Shown: piece after piece, positions 34,115 to 43,656 of the stretch | Numbering within the stretch: the first letter of the stretch is position 1 | Layout of the letters: each line of letters starts with the position of its first letter | Origin: an uncultured Prevotella sp. | Lineage (GTDB): Bacteria; Bacteroidota; Bacteroidia; Bacteroidales; Bacteroidaceae | Length of the DNA: 43,656 bases | Direction: 5' to 3' | Assembly (NCBI GenBank): GCA_934219025.1 | Contig: CAKQDG010000010.1 | Coordinates: 1 to 43,656 of the forward strand | Made by a program: the position numbers and the translations under genes | Notes under the pieces: generated by a model | What the model was told of the DNA's origin: nothing | The model's database searches: none | The model's input: only the letters and a program-made list of their open reading frames with translations

Positions 34115-35191
34115 TTATAATTTTATGGTTTTTGCCAACAGATAGTTATCTAAAACGGTCATTGCAGCCATTGCTTCAACTATCGGAACAGCCCTGGGCA
34201 ACACGCATGGATCATGTCTGCCCTTCGCTTTGAACTTGACGGGGGTGCCGTGAACATCTACCGTTTCCTGCTCCTTCAGTATTGTTGCAACGGGCTTGAA
34301 TGCCACACGGAAGTATATATCCTCTCCATTACTTATGCCGCCCTGTATACCACCGCTGTTGTTGGAACGCGTGTGCAACACACCATTGTTATTATAGAAA
34401 GAATCATTCATCTGACTCCCTTTGGCGGCAACACCGTCAAACCCGGCACCAAATTCTATGCCCTTTGCAGCATTAATGCTGAGCATGGCATAGCCAAGTT
34501 CGGCATTGAGCTTACCGAACTCCGGTTCGCCCAATCCTACCGGACAGCCCTTTATCACACACGTGATGGTGCCACCTATTGTGTCGCCGTCGGCCTTAAC
34601 TCTGGAAATAAGGTCGGCCATCAGCTTAGCCTTCTGCTGGTCAGGACACCTCACGATATTCTTCTCAATGAAAGAGAGATCGTATTGTGTATAGTCTTTT
34701 TCCAGACAGATGTCGCCCACTTGCGATGTATAAGCATAAACCCCGATACCAAGTTTACGGAGTGCAAGCTTGGCCAAGGCCCCGCCCACACAGCGGCTGA
34801 TGGTAATGCGCGCCGAGGAACGTCCGCCACCGCGATGGTCTCTAATGCCGTATTTATTATAATAGGTATAGTCTGCATGCGAAGGTCGGAACAACTGGCG
34901 CATATTCTCGTAGTCGGCAGAATGTTGGTTTGTGTTTTTAACCACAAATCCCATCGGGCACCCAGTAGACTTTCCTTCGAAAACACCACTCAGAAATTCC
35001 ACTCTGTCAGGTTCGTTCCTACTTGTCGTTATACTGCTCTGGCCTGGTCGTCTGCGGTTAAGTTCGCTCTGTATGAACTCCATGTCGATTTCCACCCCAG
35101 CGGGGAATCCATCGACAACTCCCCCTACCGCAGGCCCATGACTTTCACCAAAAGTGGTGAGCGTGAATACGTTTCCGAAAGTGTTCCGCAT
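34115..35191 (-). CDS. aroC: Chorismate synthase
   Basis: A 358-residue reduced-FMN-dependent lyase that converts EPSP to chorismate, the last shikimate step. Family signatures are GESHG at 15-19, [16 protein letters not shown] near 47-62, [12 protein letters not shown] near 120-130 and the late SRHDP-like segment [14 protein letters not shown] near 323-336. Length is standard. It lies 32 bases downstream of slyD on the same strand, so the two are probably co-transcribed. A long ORF on the opposite strand (34214-35221) is a shadow of this conserved gene. Confidence 0.96.
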   Translation of the reverse strand: MRNTFGNVFTLTTFGESHGPAVGGVVDGFPAGVEIDMEFIQSELNRRRPGQSSITTSRNEPDRVEFLSGVFEGKSTGCPMGFVVKNTNQHSADYENMRQLFRPSHADYTYYNKYGIRDHRGGGRSSARITISRCVGGALAKLALRKLGIGVYAYTSQVGDICLEKDYTQYDLSFIEKNIVRCPDQQKAKLMADLISRVKADGDTIGGTITCVIKGCPVGLGEPEFGKLNAELGYAMLSINAAKGIEFGAGFDGVAAKGSQMNDSFYNNNGVLHTRSNNSGGIQGGISNGEDIYFRVAFKPVATILKEQETVDVHGTPVKFKAKGRHDPCVLPRAVPIVEAMAAMTVLDNYLLAKTIKL

Positions 35192-35223
35192 AATCCTCGT
35201 TTTTTGATATTCTTTGTCTAAAA

Positions 35224-35814
35224 TCAGTGGCAGCCGCAGTTACCGTCGCAACCGTCGCCACAGCCGTCGCCATGACCGCCGCAATCCCCGTGACAGTCGC
35301 CGCAGTTTCCGCCACAGCCGCCATTCATGTGATTTATAAGATTTTGTATCTCCTCGTTTGTGGCCTCTCTTGACTCAAGTATAGAGCCAACGAAATGCAA
35401 ATCCTTTCCGGCAAGCGGATGATTCAGGTCCACTTTCACCTTGCTGTCGTCTATTTCGAGAACCTTGCCCAAAAAACGCTGACCGTTCTCGTTTTGCAAC
35501 GGAATGATGGCATCAACGAAGACGTGCTCCTCGTCGAGTTTGCCGTCAATACAAAACATCTCGCGGTCAAGACTCAACACTCTCTCGTCTTCGTGCTCGC
35601 CGTAGGCTTGCTCCTTTGCAAGAGTGAAATCAAAATCCGTGCCCGTCTCCAGTGCTTCCACCTTTTTTTCGAAGTCATCAAGCGCAAGCCCCATTCCGCT
35701 GATAAACTGAAACGGTTTTGCCAGTGTAGCTTCCTCAATCATGTTTTCAGTGCCGTTTTCGTTTGTGTACAGTTTATAAGCAACGGCAATGTACTTGTTT
35801 GTTTTCTTGTCCAT
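35224..35814 (-). CDS. slyD: SlyD-type FKBP peptidyl-prolyl isomerase with metal-binding tail
   Basis: A 196-residue SlyD-like protein. The FKBP half-domains (about 1-70 and 120-160, with [17 protein letters not shown] and [15 protein letters not shown]) surround an insert-in-flap domain (about 72-120), which gives chaperone activity in relatives. The C-terminal 32 residues (165-196) consist almost only of Gly, Cys, Asp and His, with eight Cys and three His, comparable to the nickel-binding tail of E. coli SlyD. Metal storage or delivery is therefore likely. It is the first gene of a unit with aroC. Confidence 0.92.
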   Translation of the reverse strand: MDKKTNKYIAVAYKLYTNENGTENMIEEATLAKPFQFISGMGLALDDFEKKVEALETGTDFDFTLAKEQAYGEHEDERVLSLDREMFCIDGKLDEEHVFVDAIIPLQNENGQRFLGKVLEIDDSKVKVDLNHPLAGKDLHFVGSILESREATNEEIQNLINHMNGGCGGNCGDCHGDCGGHGDGCGDGCDGNCGCH

Positions 35815-35852
35815 TTTTTATTTAATTTGTTTTATTCTTTTGTAAGGCAAAT

Positions 35853-35874
35853 TGTCCGGTACAAAATGTCCGGT
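35853..35874. repeat. Direct repeat upstream of slyD
   Basis: TGTCCGGT occurs at 35853-35860 and again at 35867-35874, a spacing of 14 bp. It lies in the expected slyD leader, about 40-60 bases before the start codon, and might bind a regulator. Confidence 0.4.
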
Positions 35875-35888
35875 TGCATTACATTTTG

Positions 35889-35896
35889 CAAAGATA
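35889..35896 (-). promoter_or_regulatory. -7 element of the slyD-aroC unit
   Basis: The minus strand reads TATCTTTG, matching TAnnTTTG, 75 bases before the slyD start. The -33 region is poor. Confidence 0.5.
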
Positions 35897-36074
35897 ATGA
35901 TTTTTTTGCTTAAACCGGTATTTACATAAATTTTATTAAGACGTGGAGGCAGACAAACGCAGTTTCGACAAAGAAACGAGACATAAATTTTAGGTGCGAT
36001 TGACGGCACAGAAGCAAATGCCTGACAATAAGAAAAAAAAGGAACAATAATAACACATTTCGAAATATTTTCAT

Positions 36075-36082
36075 TAACTTTG
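36075..36082 (+). promoter_or_regulatory. -7 element of the lysS operon
   Basis: TAACTTTG matches TAnnTTTG and lies about 92 bases before ATG 36174. No convincing -33 TTTG at standard spacing. Confidence 0.5.
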
Positions 36083-36173
36083 CACATAGCATTGCCAGAA
36101 ACCATCCATAGGGAAAGAAACAGCAGGGCGGTATTGCATTTCAATGTTACGAAACAATAAAAACAAATATAAA

Positions 36174-37904
36174 ATGAATATCTTAGAACTTAGCGAACAG
36201 GAGATAGTTCGCAGACAAAGCCTACAGACATTGCGTGATATGGGCATTGATCCATATCCGGCAGCAGAGTACCCCACAAATGCATTCAGTACAGACATCA
36301 AATCAGAATTCAAAGACGACGCAGAGCCACGCCAGGTGGTGATTGCCGGACGCATGATGGGACGACGCGTAATGGGAAAGGCTTCTTTCGCAGAAATACA
36401 GGATTCAAAGGGAAGAATACAGGTGTATATCGCACGCGACGAGATCTGCCCGGACGAAAACAAGGACATGTACAACACCGTGTTCAAGAAACTGATGGAC
36501 ATTGGCGACTTCATCGGCGTGAAGGGTTTTGTGTTCCGCACACAGACAGGAGAGATTTCTGTGCATGCAAAAGAGCTTACTCTTCTCTCAAAGAGCCTGA
36601 AGCCTCTGCCTATCGTGAAATATAAAGACGGAGTGGCATACGACAAATTCGACGACCCGGAACTGCGCTACCGCCAGCGCTATGTGGACCTCGTGGTGAA
36701 CGACGGCGTGAAAGAAACGTTCCTGCAGCGTGCCACAGTATTGCGCACGCTGAGAAGAGTGCTCGACGAAGCAGGATACACGGAAGTGGAGACACCAACG
36801 CTGCAGAGTATTGCCGGAGGTGCATCGGCACGCCCGTTCATTACCCATTTCAATGCCCTCAACCAGGACATGTATATGCGTATCGCAACCGAGCTGTATC
36901 TTAAAAGACTCATCGTGGGTGGATTCGAAGGCGTTTACGAAATTGGAAAGAACTTCAGAAACGAGGGTATGGACCGCAATCACAATCCGGAATTCACCTG
37001 TATGGAGCTTTACGTGCAGTATAAGGACTACAACTGGATGATGTCGTTTACCGAAAAACTTCTGGAAACAATATGTATCGCCGTAAACGGCAAACCGGAG
37101 CGCGAGATAAACGGAAACATTGTAAGCTTCAAGGCTCCATATCGCCGTCTGCCTATCCTTGACGCAATAAAGGAAAAGACAGGATTCGACTGCAACGGCA
37201 AGACTGAAGAGGAAATACGCAACTTCTGCAAAGAGAAGGGAATGGAAGTGGACGAGACTATGGGCAAGGGCAAACTCATAGACGAGTTGTTCGGCGAGTT
37301 CTGCGAAGGCACATTCATACAGCCTACTTTCATTACGGATTATCCGGTGGAAATGTCGCCTCTGACCAAGATGCACCGCTCAAAGCCGGGTCTGACAGAA
37401 CGCTTTGAGCTGATGGTAAACGGAAAGGAACTTGCCAACGCATACTCTGAGCTAAACGACCCGATAGACCAGGAGGAGAGATTCATCGACCAGATGAAAC
37501 TTGCCGACAAGGGCGATGACGAAGCCATGATTATCGACAAGGATTTTCTGCGTGCCCTGCAATATGGTATGCCTCCAACCTCGGGTATCGGCATCGGTAT
37601 CGACCGTCTGGTAATGCTCATGACCGGAAAGACATATATCCAGGAGGTGCTCTTCTTCCCGCAGATGAAACCGGAAAAGAAAATGCCGCAAAGCTCTATC
37701 AAAGAATGGGAAGAAATCGGAGTGAGCGAAAATTGGGCTTATGTTATGCGCAAGGCTGGATTCAACCTGATATCCGACATTAAGGAAGAAAAAGCACAGG
37801 GACTGCAACAGAAAATCGGAGAAATAAACAAGAAATACAAACTCGGATACGAAAAGCCGTCTGTTGATGAAGTGCAAAACTGGATTGACAAGGCTAACGC
37901 CTGA
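36174..37904 (+). CDS. lysS: Lysyl-tRNA synthetase, class II
   Basis: A 576-residue class II synthetase charging tRNA-Lys. An N-terminal OB-fold anticodon-binding domain (about 45-160) precedes the catalytic core. Motif 2 appears as FRNEGMDRNHNPEFTCMELY and motif 3 as GIGIGIDRLVMLMTG. A C-terminal extension of about 75 residues after motif 3 (KEWEEIGVSENWAYVMRKAG...) is absent in the 505-residue E. coli enzyme but usual in Bacteroidales. I chose ATG 36174 rather than 36144 because conserved sequence (MNILELSEQEIVRRQSLQ) starts there. It begins a lysS-gpsA-pgi cluster. Confidence 0.95.
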   Translation: MNILELSEQEIVRRQSLQTLRDMGIDPYPAAEYPTNAFSTDIKSEFKDDAEPRQVVIAGRMMGRRVMGKASFAEIQDSKGRIQVYIARDEICPDENKDMYNTVFKKLMDIGDFIGVKGFVFRTQTGEISVHAKELTLLSKSLKPLPIVKYKDGVAYDKFDDPELRYRQRYVDLVVNDGVKETFLQRATVLRTLRRVLDEAGYTEVETPTLQSIAGGASARPFITHFNALNQDMYMRIATELYLKRLIVGGFEGVYEIGKNFRNEGMDRNHNPEFTCMELYVQYKDYNWMMSFTEKLLETICIAVNGKPEREINGNIVSFKAPYRRLPILDAIKEKTGFDCNGKTEEEIRNFCKEKGMEVDETMGKGKLIDELFGEFCEGTFIQPTFITDYPVEMSPLTKMHRSKPGLTERFELMVNGKELANAYSELNDPIDQEERFIDQMKLADKGDDEAMIIDKDFLRALQYGMPPTSGIGIGIDRLVMLMTGKTYIQEVLFFPQMKPEKKMPQSSIKEWEEIGVSENWAYVMRKAGFNLISDIKEEKAQGLQQKIGEINKKYKLGYEKPSVDEVQNWIDKANA

Positions 37905-38021
37905 CACTCTGAAGGAAACGCACCTTGAGGGGAGCCTGTATCCTGCAATATGACAAGCAGACACAGTCTCCCCCATCAATAAGATAGAATATAAAAAAGA
38001 AACATTCAACAGTATAATAAA

Positions 38022-39017
38022 GTGTTTGACTGCGGTAAAATAGCTATTATCGGCGGCGGTAGCTGGGCTACGGCAATAGCCAAAATAATTGTGGAGAAAA
38101 CTCACCACATAGGATGGTATATCCGAAGGGACGACCGTATAGAGGACTTTAAGCGGCTCGGACACAACCCCTCGTATCTGATGAGTGTGAGGTTTAACAC
38201 CAACGAGATTTTTTTCTCGTCGGACATAAACAAAATCGTTCAGAACTACGACACTCTCGTGTTTGTAACTCCATCGCCATACTTGAAAAACCATCTGAAG
38301 AAACTGAAAACGAGCATCAACGACAAATTCATCATCACGGCAATAAAAGGTATCGTGCCCGACGAAAACCTTGCATGCTCGGAATATTTCAACCAGGTTT
38401 ACGATGTGCCAGAAGACAATATCGCATGTTTGGGTGGTCCGTCGCATGCCGAGGAGGTGGCACTCGAAAGGCTGTCGTATCTCACTGTGGGATGTTCTGA
38501 TGTGGAAAAGGCTCAGGCTTTCACCGATATTCTGGTGAACGAATACATCAAAACCAAGACAAGCAGCGACGTGATCGGGATTGAATACGCATCGGTGTTG
38601 AAAAATGTTTATGCCATAGCGTCGGGAATATGCAGCGGACTGAAATTCGGAGACAACTTCCAGGCTGTGCTCATGTCGAATGCCGTGCAGGAAATGGACC
38701 GCTTTCTCACTGCCGTGCATCCTATAGAACGATGTGTCTATGATTCGGTATACCTGGGAGACTTGCTCGTTACCGGATACAGCAACTTTTCAAGAAACCG
38801 CACCTTTGGAACTATGATAGGAAAGGGATACAGCGTGAAAAGTGCACAGATAGAAATGGAAATGATTGCCGAGGGATATTTCGGTACGAAATGCATGAAG
38901 GAGATTAACCGCCACATGCACGTGAATATGCCTATTCTTGATGCAGTATACAACATTCTGTACGAAAGGATAAGTCCGCAAATCGAGATAAAACTTCTTA
39001 CCGACTCGTTCAGATAA
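38022..39017 (+). CDS. gpsA: NAD(P)H-dependent glycerol-3-phosphate dehydrogenase
   Basis: A 331-residue enzyme that reduces dihydroxyacetone phosphate to sn-glycerol 3-phosphate for phospholipid synthesis. The Rossmann motif is GGGSWATA at 11-18. The conserved lysines are K109 (AIKGI) and catalytic K194 (EYASVLKNVYAIASG). GGPSHAEEV and TGYSNFSRNRTFG correspond to the family's GPSFAxE and TxxSRN motifs; Phe is replaced by His in the first. The start is GTG 38022, because no ATG is found upstream in frame. It is 117 bases after lysS and 68 bases before pgi. Confidence 0.93.
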   Translation: MFDCGKIAIIGGGSWATAIAKIIVEKTHHIGWYIRRDDRIEDFKRLGHNPSYLMSVRFNTNEIFFSSDINKIVQNYDTLVFVTPSPYLKNHLKKLKTSINDKFIITAIKGIVPDENLACSEYFNQVYDVPEDNIACLGGPSHAEEVALERLSYLTVGCSDVEKAQAFTDILVNEYIKTKTSSDVIGIEYASVLKNVYAIASGICSGLKFGDNFQAVLMSNAVQEMDRFLTAVHPIERCVYDSVYLGDLLVTGYSNFSRNRTFGTMIGKGYSVKSAQIEMEMIAEGYFGTKCMKEINRHMHVNMPILDAVYNILYERISPQIEIKLLTDSFR

Positions 39018-39085
39018 TGCTTTATCAAAAACCTAAGGAATCTTTCGTCAAAGCAAACGAATAACCATAAAAAATTAAATATAAT

Positions 39086-40438
39086 ATGGAAAATATCAAA
39101 CTTAACATTGGAAAGGCTGCACAATTCCTGAAGGAAAATGCAGTGAAAGAATTTGAGCCTAAAGTGAAAGAGGCTCAGAAAGCTCTTGAAGACGGTACAT
39201 GCCCGGGCAACGACTTCCTGGGATGGCTTCATCTGCCTACTTCTATATCAGCAGATTTTCTGAAAGAACTGCAAGACTGTGCAAATGTGATGAGAAGCAA
39301 CTGCGAGGCTATCGTTGTGGCAGGAATCGGAGGCAGCTATCTTGGAGCAAGAGCTGTGATAGAAGCTCTGAGCAACTCTTTTGCATGGCTCGTGAACGAT
39401 AAGAACAACCCTACAATACTTTTTGCCGGAAACAATATCGGTGAGGACTATTTGGCTGAGCTTACCGCTTATCTTGCTGACAAGAAATTCGGTGTTATAA
39501 ATATCTCGAAAAGCGGCACAACAACTGAAACGGCTCTTACATTCAGACTGCTGAAAAAACAATGCGAAAAACAACGCGGCAAGGATGAGGCTAAAAAGGT
39601 TATCGTTGCCATTACCGACGCAAAGAAGGGTGCCGCAAGAGCTGCTGCCGACAAAGAGGGATACAAGACATTTGTAATTCCAGACAACGTGGGCGGTCGT
39701 TTCTCTGTATTGACTCCTGTGGGACTGCTGCCTATCGCATGTGCCGGATTCGACATAAAGAAACTGGTTGAAGGTGCTGCTGCCATGGAAAAGGCATGCG
39801 ACATCAATGTGCCGTTTGATGAAAACCCTGCAGCACAGTATGCTGCCGTGAGAAACGGTCTGTATGCAGAGGCAGGAAAGAAAATAGAAATCATGGTGAA
39901 CTTCCAGCCTAAACTTCATTTCTTCTCTGAATGGTGGAAACAGCTCTACGGAGAAAGTGAAGGCAAGGACGGAAAGGGTATTTTCCCTGCTTCATGCGAC
40001 TTCACTACCGACCTCCATTCCATGGGACAATGGATACAGCAGGGTGAGCGCACAATTTACGAAACCGTTATCAGCATTGAAAAGCCTAACAAGGAGTTGC
40101 TGTTCCCTAACGACGATGACAACCTTGACGGATTGAACTTCCTTGCCGGAAAGAGAGTGGACGAAGTGAACAAGATGGCTGAACTCGGAACAAGACTGGC
40201 TCACGTGGACGGTGGAGTGCCAAACATTCATATCAGCGTGCCGCAACTCAACGAGTATTATATCGGACAACTTATTTATTTCTTTGAAAAGGCTTGCGGT
40301 ATAAGCGGACTTATCCTCGGTGTAAATCCGTTCAACCAGCCTGGAGTTGAGGCCTATAAGAAGAATATGTTTGCATTGCTCGACAAACCTGGATATGAGG
40401 CTGACAGCAAAGCAATAAAGGAAAGATTAGGACTCTAA
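39086..40438 (+). CDS. pgi: Glucose-6-phosphate isomerase
   Basis: A 450-residue glycolytic isomerase interconverting glucose 6-phosphate and fructose 6-phosphate. [10 protein letters not shown] (80-89) and the phosphate-binding SKSGTTTE (141-148) are intact, as are [14 protein letters not shown] near 311-324 and the C-terminal [16 protein letters not shown]. The length is that of the short bacterial class (about 450) rather than the 550-residue E. coli type. It is the last gene of the lysS-gpsA-pgi cluster and ends before a strong bidirectional terminator. Confidence 0.96.
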   Translation: MENIKLNIGKAAQFLKENAVKEFEPKVKEAQKALEDGTCPGNDFLGWLHLPTSISADFLKELQDCANVMRSNCEAIVVAGIGGSYLGARAVIEALSNSFAWLVNDKNNPTILFAGNNIGEDYLAELTAYLADKKFGVINISKSGTTTETALTFRLLKKQCEKQRGKDEAKKVIVAITDAKKGAARAAADKEGYKTFVIPDNVGGRFSVLTPVGLLPIACAGFDIKKLVEGAAAMEKACDINVPFDENPAAQYAAVRNGLYAEAGKKIEIMVNFQPKLHFFSEWWKQLYGESEGKDGKGIFPASCDFTTDLHSMGQWIQQGERTIYETVISIEKPNKELLFPNDDDNLDGLNFLAGKRVDEVNKMAELGTRLAHVDGGVPNIHISVPQLNEYYIGQLIYFFEKACGISGLILGVNPFNQPGVEAYKKNMFALLDKPGYEADSKAIKERLGL

Positions 40439-40492
40439 AACACTGCCGTATATTTTGAAATATACATTTTGAATACGAAGGTTAACTTATAA

Positions 40493-40527
40493 AAAGAATG
40501 GGGTTGCGATTTGCAACCCCATTCTTT
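40493..40527. terminator. Bidirectional terminator between pgi and valS
   Basis: A perfect 15-bp stem (40493-40507 with 40513-40527) closes a 5-base loop. A-rich sequence on the left and T-rich sequence on the right allow it to end transcripts from both converging genes. Confidence 0.93.
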
Positions 40528-40547
40528 ATTGGTATAATTTCACATTG

Positions 40548-43235
40548 TCATTTCTTAGCTTTCAACGAAGCAAGACTCTCTTTTAGAGCAGCTATCTTCT
40601 CTTCGCTGTCGCTCTGCTTTTTCCTTTCAAGAGCAACAACTGCCTCTGGAGCATTGGCAACAAAGCGTTCATTGGACAATTTCTTCATCACACCAGCAAG
40701 GAAACCTTCAAGGTGTTTCAGCTGAGCTTCCTGCTTTTCAATTTCGGCATCTATATCAATCATATCGCCAAGCGGAACGGCATATTCAAAAGTACCAACC
40801 ATAAATGCAGCGGCAGTATTGTCTTTCTCGCTTACCACCTCAATACTGTCGATGTTTGCCATCTTCACCACAATGCTGTCGTAGACACTGAAAGAGTTTT
40901 CGCCAACAGACTGAAGCTTCAAAGTCTCCTTATTAGGGATGTTCTTCTGGTTTCTAACGGTGCGGACACCTGCTACAATCTGCTTTACACTTTCGATATC
41001 CTCGACAAGTTTCAAGTCGTCTGCCGAAGGAACAGGTATTTCGAGCTTAACGCGCATAATCGACTCACCGTCTTTTCTGTCATAAATATGCTGCCACAGT
41101 TCCTCGGTGATAAACGGCATGAACGGATGGAGCATCTTCAGCAGATTTTCAAAGAAGTTGAGTGTTGCATCATATGAAGCCTTGTCTATCGGCTGTCCGT
41201 ATGCCGGTTTTACCATTTCCAGATACCAGCTTGAGAACTCGTCCCAGAAGAGTTTGTAAACACTCATCAAAGCCTCGGATATGCGGTATTTTCCAAACAG
41301 ATCGTTCACTTCCTGATTAGCTTGACGCAACTTTGCTTCAAACCACTTCACCGCAATCTTGTTTGCCTCCGGCTGTTCTACATCAGCCACCTGCCATCCC
41401 TTGACAAGACGGAAAGCATTCCAAATCTTGTTGTTGAAATTGCGTCCCTGTTCACACAAGCTTTCGTCGAAAAGGATATCATTTCCTGCAGGAGCAGAGA
41501 GCATCATTCCCATTCTCACACCGTCAGCTCCATATTTTTCTATCAAATCAAGCGGGTCTGGCGAATTGCCAAGACTCTTAGACATTTTTCTGCCAAGTTT
41601 GTCGCGAACGATGCCAGTGAAGTACACATGCTTGAAAGGCATCTTGCCACGATATTCATAGCCTGCCATTATCATACGTGCCACCCAGAAGAAGATAATG
41701 TCCGGGCCTGTAACCAAATCGCTCGTTGGATAATAATAGTTTATCTCTTCGTTGTCAGGGTCAAGTATTCCGTTGAACAAAGAAATCGGCCAAAGCCATG
41801 AAGAGAACCAAGTGTCAAGACAGTCGCTGTCTTGCTCCAAATCCTCTGCCTTCAGACTTGCATTCTTTGCCTGTGCCATCTTCAATGCGTCAGCAGCATT
41901 TTCTGCAACGACGAAGTCACGTTTTCCGTCGGATGTAGTGAAATAATAAGCCGGTATGCGATGTCCCCACCAAAGCTGTCGGCTGATACACCAGTCTTTT
42001 ATGTTCTCAAGCCAATGGCGATAGGTGTTTTTGTATTTTGGAGGATAGAACTGAATGTCATCATCCATCACCGGAGGCAAGGCTATATCTGCAAAATGCT
42101 GCATGGAAAGGAACCACTGTGTGGAGAGCTTTGGCTCGATAGGCACATTTGTGCGCTCTGAGAAGCCCACCTTATTGTTATAGTCTTCCACCTTTTCCAT
42201 CAAACCTGCATCTTTCAGGTCTTGCTCGATTTGCTTACGCACATCCATACGGTCCATCCCGACATACATACCTGCGGCAGAACTGATAGTTCCGTTGTCG
42301 TTGAATATGTCAATCGTTTCAAGATGGTGCTTCAGTCCGAGGGCATGGTCGTTTATATCGTGAGCAGGAGTAACTTTCAGACATCCGGTACCGAATTCAA
42401 TGTCTACATAATCATCCTCTATCACCGGAATTTCCCTACCTACGAGCGGCACGATAACATGCTTGCCTTTAAGCCAAGTGTTCTTCGGGTCATTTGGATT
42501 AATACACATGGCTGTATCACCCATAATAGTTTCAGGACGAGTGGTGGCAACAACGGCATAGTATCCTTTTTCGTCTTTGTGCATCACATTGTCTTCTGAC
42601 ACCTGCTTTACATCACTTTCTACTACCCGGTATTTCAGGTAATACAACTTGGAATGTTCGTCCTTATAGATAACTTCCTCGTCGGAAAGTGCAGTCTGAG
42701 CCTTAGGATCCCAGTTCACCATTCTTACGCCACGGTAAATAAGACCTTTGTTATAAAGGTCGCAGAATACTTTTATGACGCTTTTTGAACGGGTTTCATC
42801 CATGGTGAACGAAGTTCTGTCCCAATCACAGCTTGCTCCAAGCTTGCGCAACTGCTTCAGAATTATACCGCCATGTTCTTCAGTCCAGTCCCATGCATGC
42901 TTCAGAAACTCCTCGCGTGTAAGGTCAGTTTTCTTTATACCCTGCTGTGCCAGCTTGTTCACCACTTTTGCCTCTGTAGCAATAGAAGCATGGTCGGTGC
43001 CGGGAACCCAACAAGCGTTCTTACCTTCCATCCTGGCTCTTCTAACGAGAATATCCTGAATCGTATTGTTCAGCATATGTCCCATATGCAATACTCCAGT
43101 CACGTTAGGTGGCGGGATAACTATAGTATAAGGCTCGCGTCCATCAGGCTTACTGCTGAAAAGTTTGTTGTCAAGCCAATATTGATACCATTTCGACTCC
43201 ACATCCTGTGGGTCATACTTACTTGCTATTTCCAT
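40548..43235 (-). CDS. valS: Valyl-tRNA synthetase
   Basis: An 895-residue class I synthetase charging tRNA-Val. The HIGH motif reads HMGH at 50-53 ([12 protein letters not shown]) and the KMSKS motif is intact ([14 protein letters not shown]). A CP1 editing domain lies between them (region with [14 protein letters not shown]), and the C-terminus forms the tRNA-binding coiled coil rich in Lys and Glu. I chose ATG 43235 over the in-frame start at 43304 because the conserved N-terminus ([20 protein letters not shown]) begins there and the longer start overlaps the promoter. Confidence 0.96.
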   Translation of the reverse strand: MEIASKYDPQDVESKWYQYWLDNKLFSSKPDGREPYTIVIPPPNVTGVLHMGHMLNNTIQDILVRRARMEGKNACWVPGTDHASIATEAKVVNKLAQQGIKKTDLTREEFLKHAWDWTEEHGGIILKQLRKLGASCDWDRTSFTMDETRSKSVIKVFCDLYNKGLIYRGVRMVNWDPKAQTALSDEEVIYKDEHSKLYYLKYRVVESDVKQVSEDNVMHKDEKGYYAVVATTRPETIMGDTAMCINPNDPKNTWLKGKHVIVPLVGREIPVIEDDYVDIEFGTGCLKVTPAHDINDHALGLKHHLETIDIFNDNGTISSAAGMYVGMDRMDVRKQIEQDLKDAGLMEKVEDYNNKVGFSERTNVPIEPKLSTQWFLSMQHFADIALPPVMDDDIQFYPPKYKNTYRHWLENIKDWCISRQLWWGHRIPAYYFTTSDGKRDFVVAENAADALKMAQAKNASLKAEDLEQDSDCLDTWFSSWLWPISLFNGILDPDNEEINYYYPTSDLVTGPDIIFFWVARMIMAGYEYRGKMPFKHVYFTGIVRDKLGRKMSKSLGNSPDPLDLIEKYGADGVRMGMMLSAPAGNDILFDESLCEQGRNFNNKIWNAFRLVKGWQVADVEQPEANKIAVKWFEAKLRQANQEVNDLFGKYRISEALMSVYKLFWDEFSSWYLEMVKPAYGQPIDKASYDATLNFFENLLKMLHPFMPFITEELWQHIYDRKDGESIMRVKLEIPVPSADDLKLVEDIESVKQIVAGVRTVRNQKNIPNKETLKLQSVGENSFSVYDSIVVKMANIDSIEVVSEKDNTAAAFMVGTFEYAVPLGDMIDIDAEIEKQEAQLKHLEGFLAGVMKKLSNERFVANAPEAVVALERKKQSDSEEKIAALKESLASLKAKK

Positions 43236-43273
43236 TATATAATGTATTTTTGTATTTTCGTTTAAACATTTTG

Positions 43274-43305
43274 CAAAGTTAATGATTTTCAGCGTATATG
43301 ACAAA
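43274..43305 (-). promoter_or_regulatory. Promoter of valS
   Basis: On the minus strand TTTG (43305-43302) and TAACTTTG (43281-43274) are separated by 20 bp, a full match to the Bacteroidota consensus. The leader would be about 32 bases, which supports the start at 43235. Confidence 0.78.
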
Positions 43306-43516
43306 TATATCTATTGCAGATTGTATTTTTATCATGTTTTAAAATTTCATTTAGAATTACAAATACTCATATGTAATCATTATGACTTATAAAGTGGCAA
43401 AATATCATTATTTCTTTTTCAGAGAAAAGAATTTGTAAAAAAAACACACAATATATTTCGGCGAAATAAAACAGATTTCTAAAAATATATTATCACTCCA
43501 TTTTCCGGAAGAGCCG

Positions 43517-43548
43517 AAAAAAAAGGACAACCTTGTTGGGTCGTCCTT
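43517..43548 (-). terminator. Terminator of the tRNA-Gly gene
   Basis: On the minus strand a 10-bp stem (43548-43539 with 43532-43523, one wobble) closes a 6-base loop and continues into a T run. It lies 36 bases after the tRNA 3' end. Confidence 0.9.
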
Positions 43549-43584
43549 ATGTCCTATTTTTTTTCTGTGTAATTTATAACTTTG

Positions 43585-43656
43585 AGCGGTAAACGGGACT
43601 CGGACCCGCGACCCCCAGCTTGGGAAGCTAGTGCTCTACCAACTGAGCTATTACCG
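43585..43656 (-). tRNA. tRNA-Gly, anticodon CCC (first base outside window)
   Basis: Read on the minus strand the cloverleaf is complete except for base 1. The acceptor strand xCGGTAA pairs with TTACCGC (so x should be G), the D arm begins GCTCAGTTGGTAGAGC, and the anticodon stem CTAGC/GCTGG carries the loop TTCCCAA with anticodon CCC. The variable loop is 5 bases. The T arm is GCGGG/CCCGT with loop TCCGAGT, a C instead of the usual second T. The discriminator base is T, and CCA is not encoded. It decodes GGG and ends at a strong terminator. Confidence 0.92.

Larger units (their letters stand above)
35815..36173. other. Divergent intergenic region between slyD and lysS
   Basis: 359 bases with no gene. 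It contains a slyD -7 element, an 8-bp direct repeat near slyD and a lysS -7 element. Between 35900 and 36070 I see only a weak GTTTC/GAAAC stem and nothing else. Confidence 0.7.
43236..43584. other. Intergenic region upstream of valS
   Basis: 349 bases without a gene. It holds the valS promoter and the terminator of the tRNA gene. Between about 43306 and 43516 the sequence is AT-rich and I see no convincing structure. Confidence 0.7.

Noticed and set aside
34214..35221. 335-residue ORF on the plus strand
   Set aside because: It is the antisense shadow of aroC, which has all family motifs; the shadow protein has no recognisable domain or signal.
37452..38720. 422-residue ORF on the minus strand
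   Set aside because: It crosses lysS, the gap and gpsA in antisense. Its composition is that of a shadow frame and both sense genes are clearly real.

Overview
The window is about 43.7 kb of a compact chromosome from a member of the Bacteroidota, most probably Bacteroidales and perhaps Prevotellaceae. The evidence is the recurrent TAnnTTTG promoter element, the scarcity of Shine-Dalgarno sequences, a DUF4295 mini-gene beside rpmB and rpmG, a complete Bat (Bacteroides aerotolerance) operon, a serine palmitoyltransferase, an OMP_b-brl-type outer-membrane barrel and a lipoprotein with an acidic run after its lipobox cysteine. The family and genus are inference; I see no phage, IS element, CRISPR array or integrated element. 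Most of the window is core housekeeping sequence.

Layout, left to right. (1) 1-5306: the end of rpsP, then rpmB-rpmG-DUF4295, then a coupled ftsY-rimO-HU-HU/LysM cluster. (2) 5344-14482: a Bat operon (MoxR ATPase, DUF58, a BatD-like membrane protein, BatA, BatB, BatC, fused BatD-BatE) running straight into a PAP2 phosphatase and then queA. Its promoter lies between perfect 16-bp inverted repeats. (3) 15739-21995: a small tandem palindromic repeat, then a DUF2027-Smr protein, nadE, a beta-helix-like lipoprotein, cdd and rsmA. (4) 22088-26193: pgk, lepA and a Crp/Fnr-family regulator. (5) 26229-33615: aroB on the minus strand, a large outer-membrane barrel, trmN6, a lipid kinase on the minus strand and the divergent serine palmitoyltransferase. 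(6) 33616-34114: a non-coding stretch with a strong terminator, a long imperfect inverted repeat and a likely small RNA. (7) 34115-43656: slyD-aroC on the minus strand, lysS-gpsA-pgi on the plus strand, valS on the minus strand and a tRNA-Gly(CCC) whose first base lies just beyond the window.

How the genes fit together. Translation and ribosome maturation dominate (S16, L28, L33, DUF4295, RimO, RsmA, LepA, QueA, TrmN6, LysS, ValS, tRNA-Gly). Central and precursor metabolism is represented by Pgk, Pgi, GpsA, AroB, AroC, NadE and Cdd. A strong envelope theme comes from FtsY, the Bat complex, PAP2, GpsA, serine palmitoyltransferase with a lipid kinase, the barrel protein and the lipoprotein.

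The least explained elements are the HU-membrane-LysM fusion, the inverted repeat around the bat promoter, the BatD-BatE fusion with an internal signal-like segment, and the structured non-coding region at 33.7-34.05 kb.
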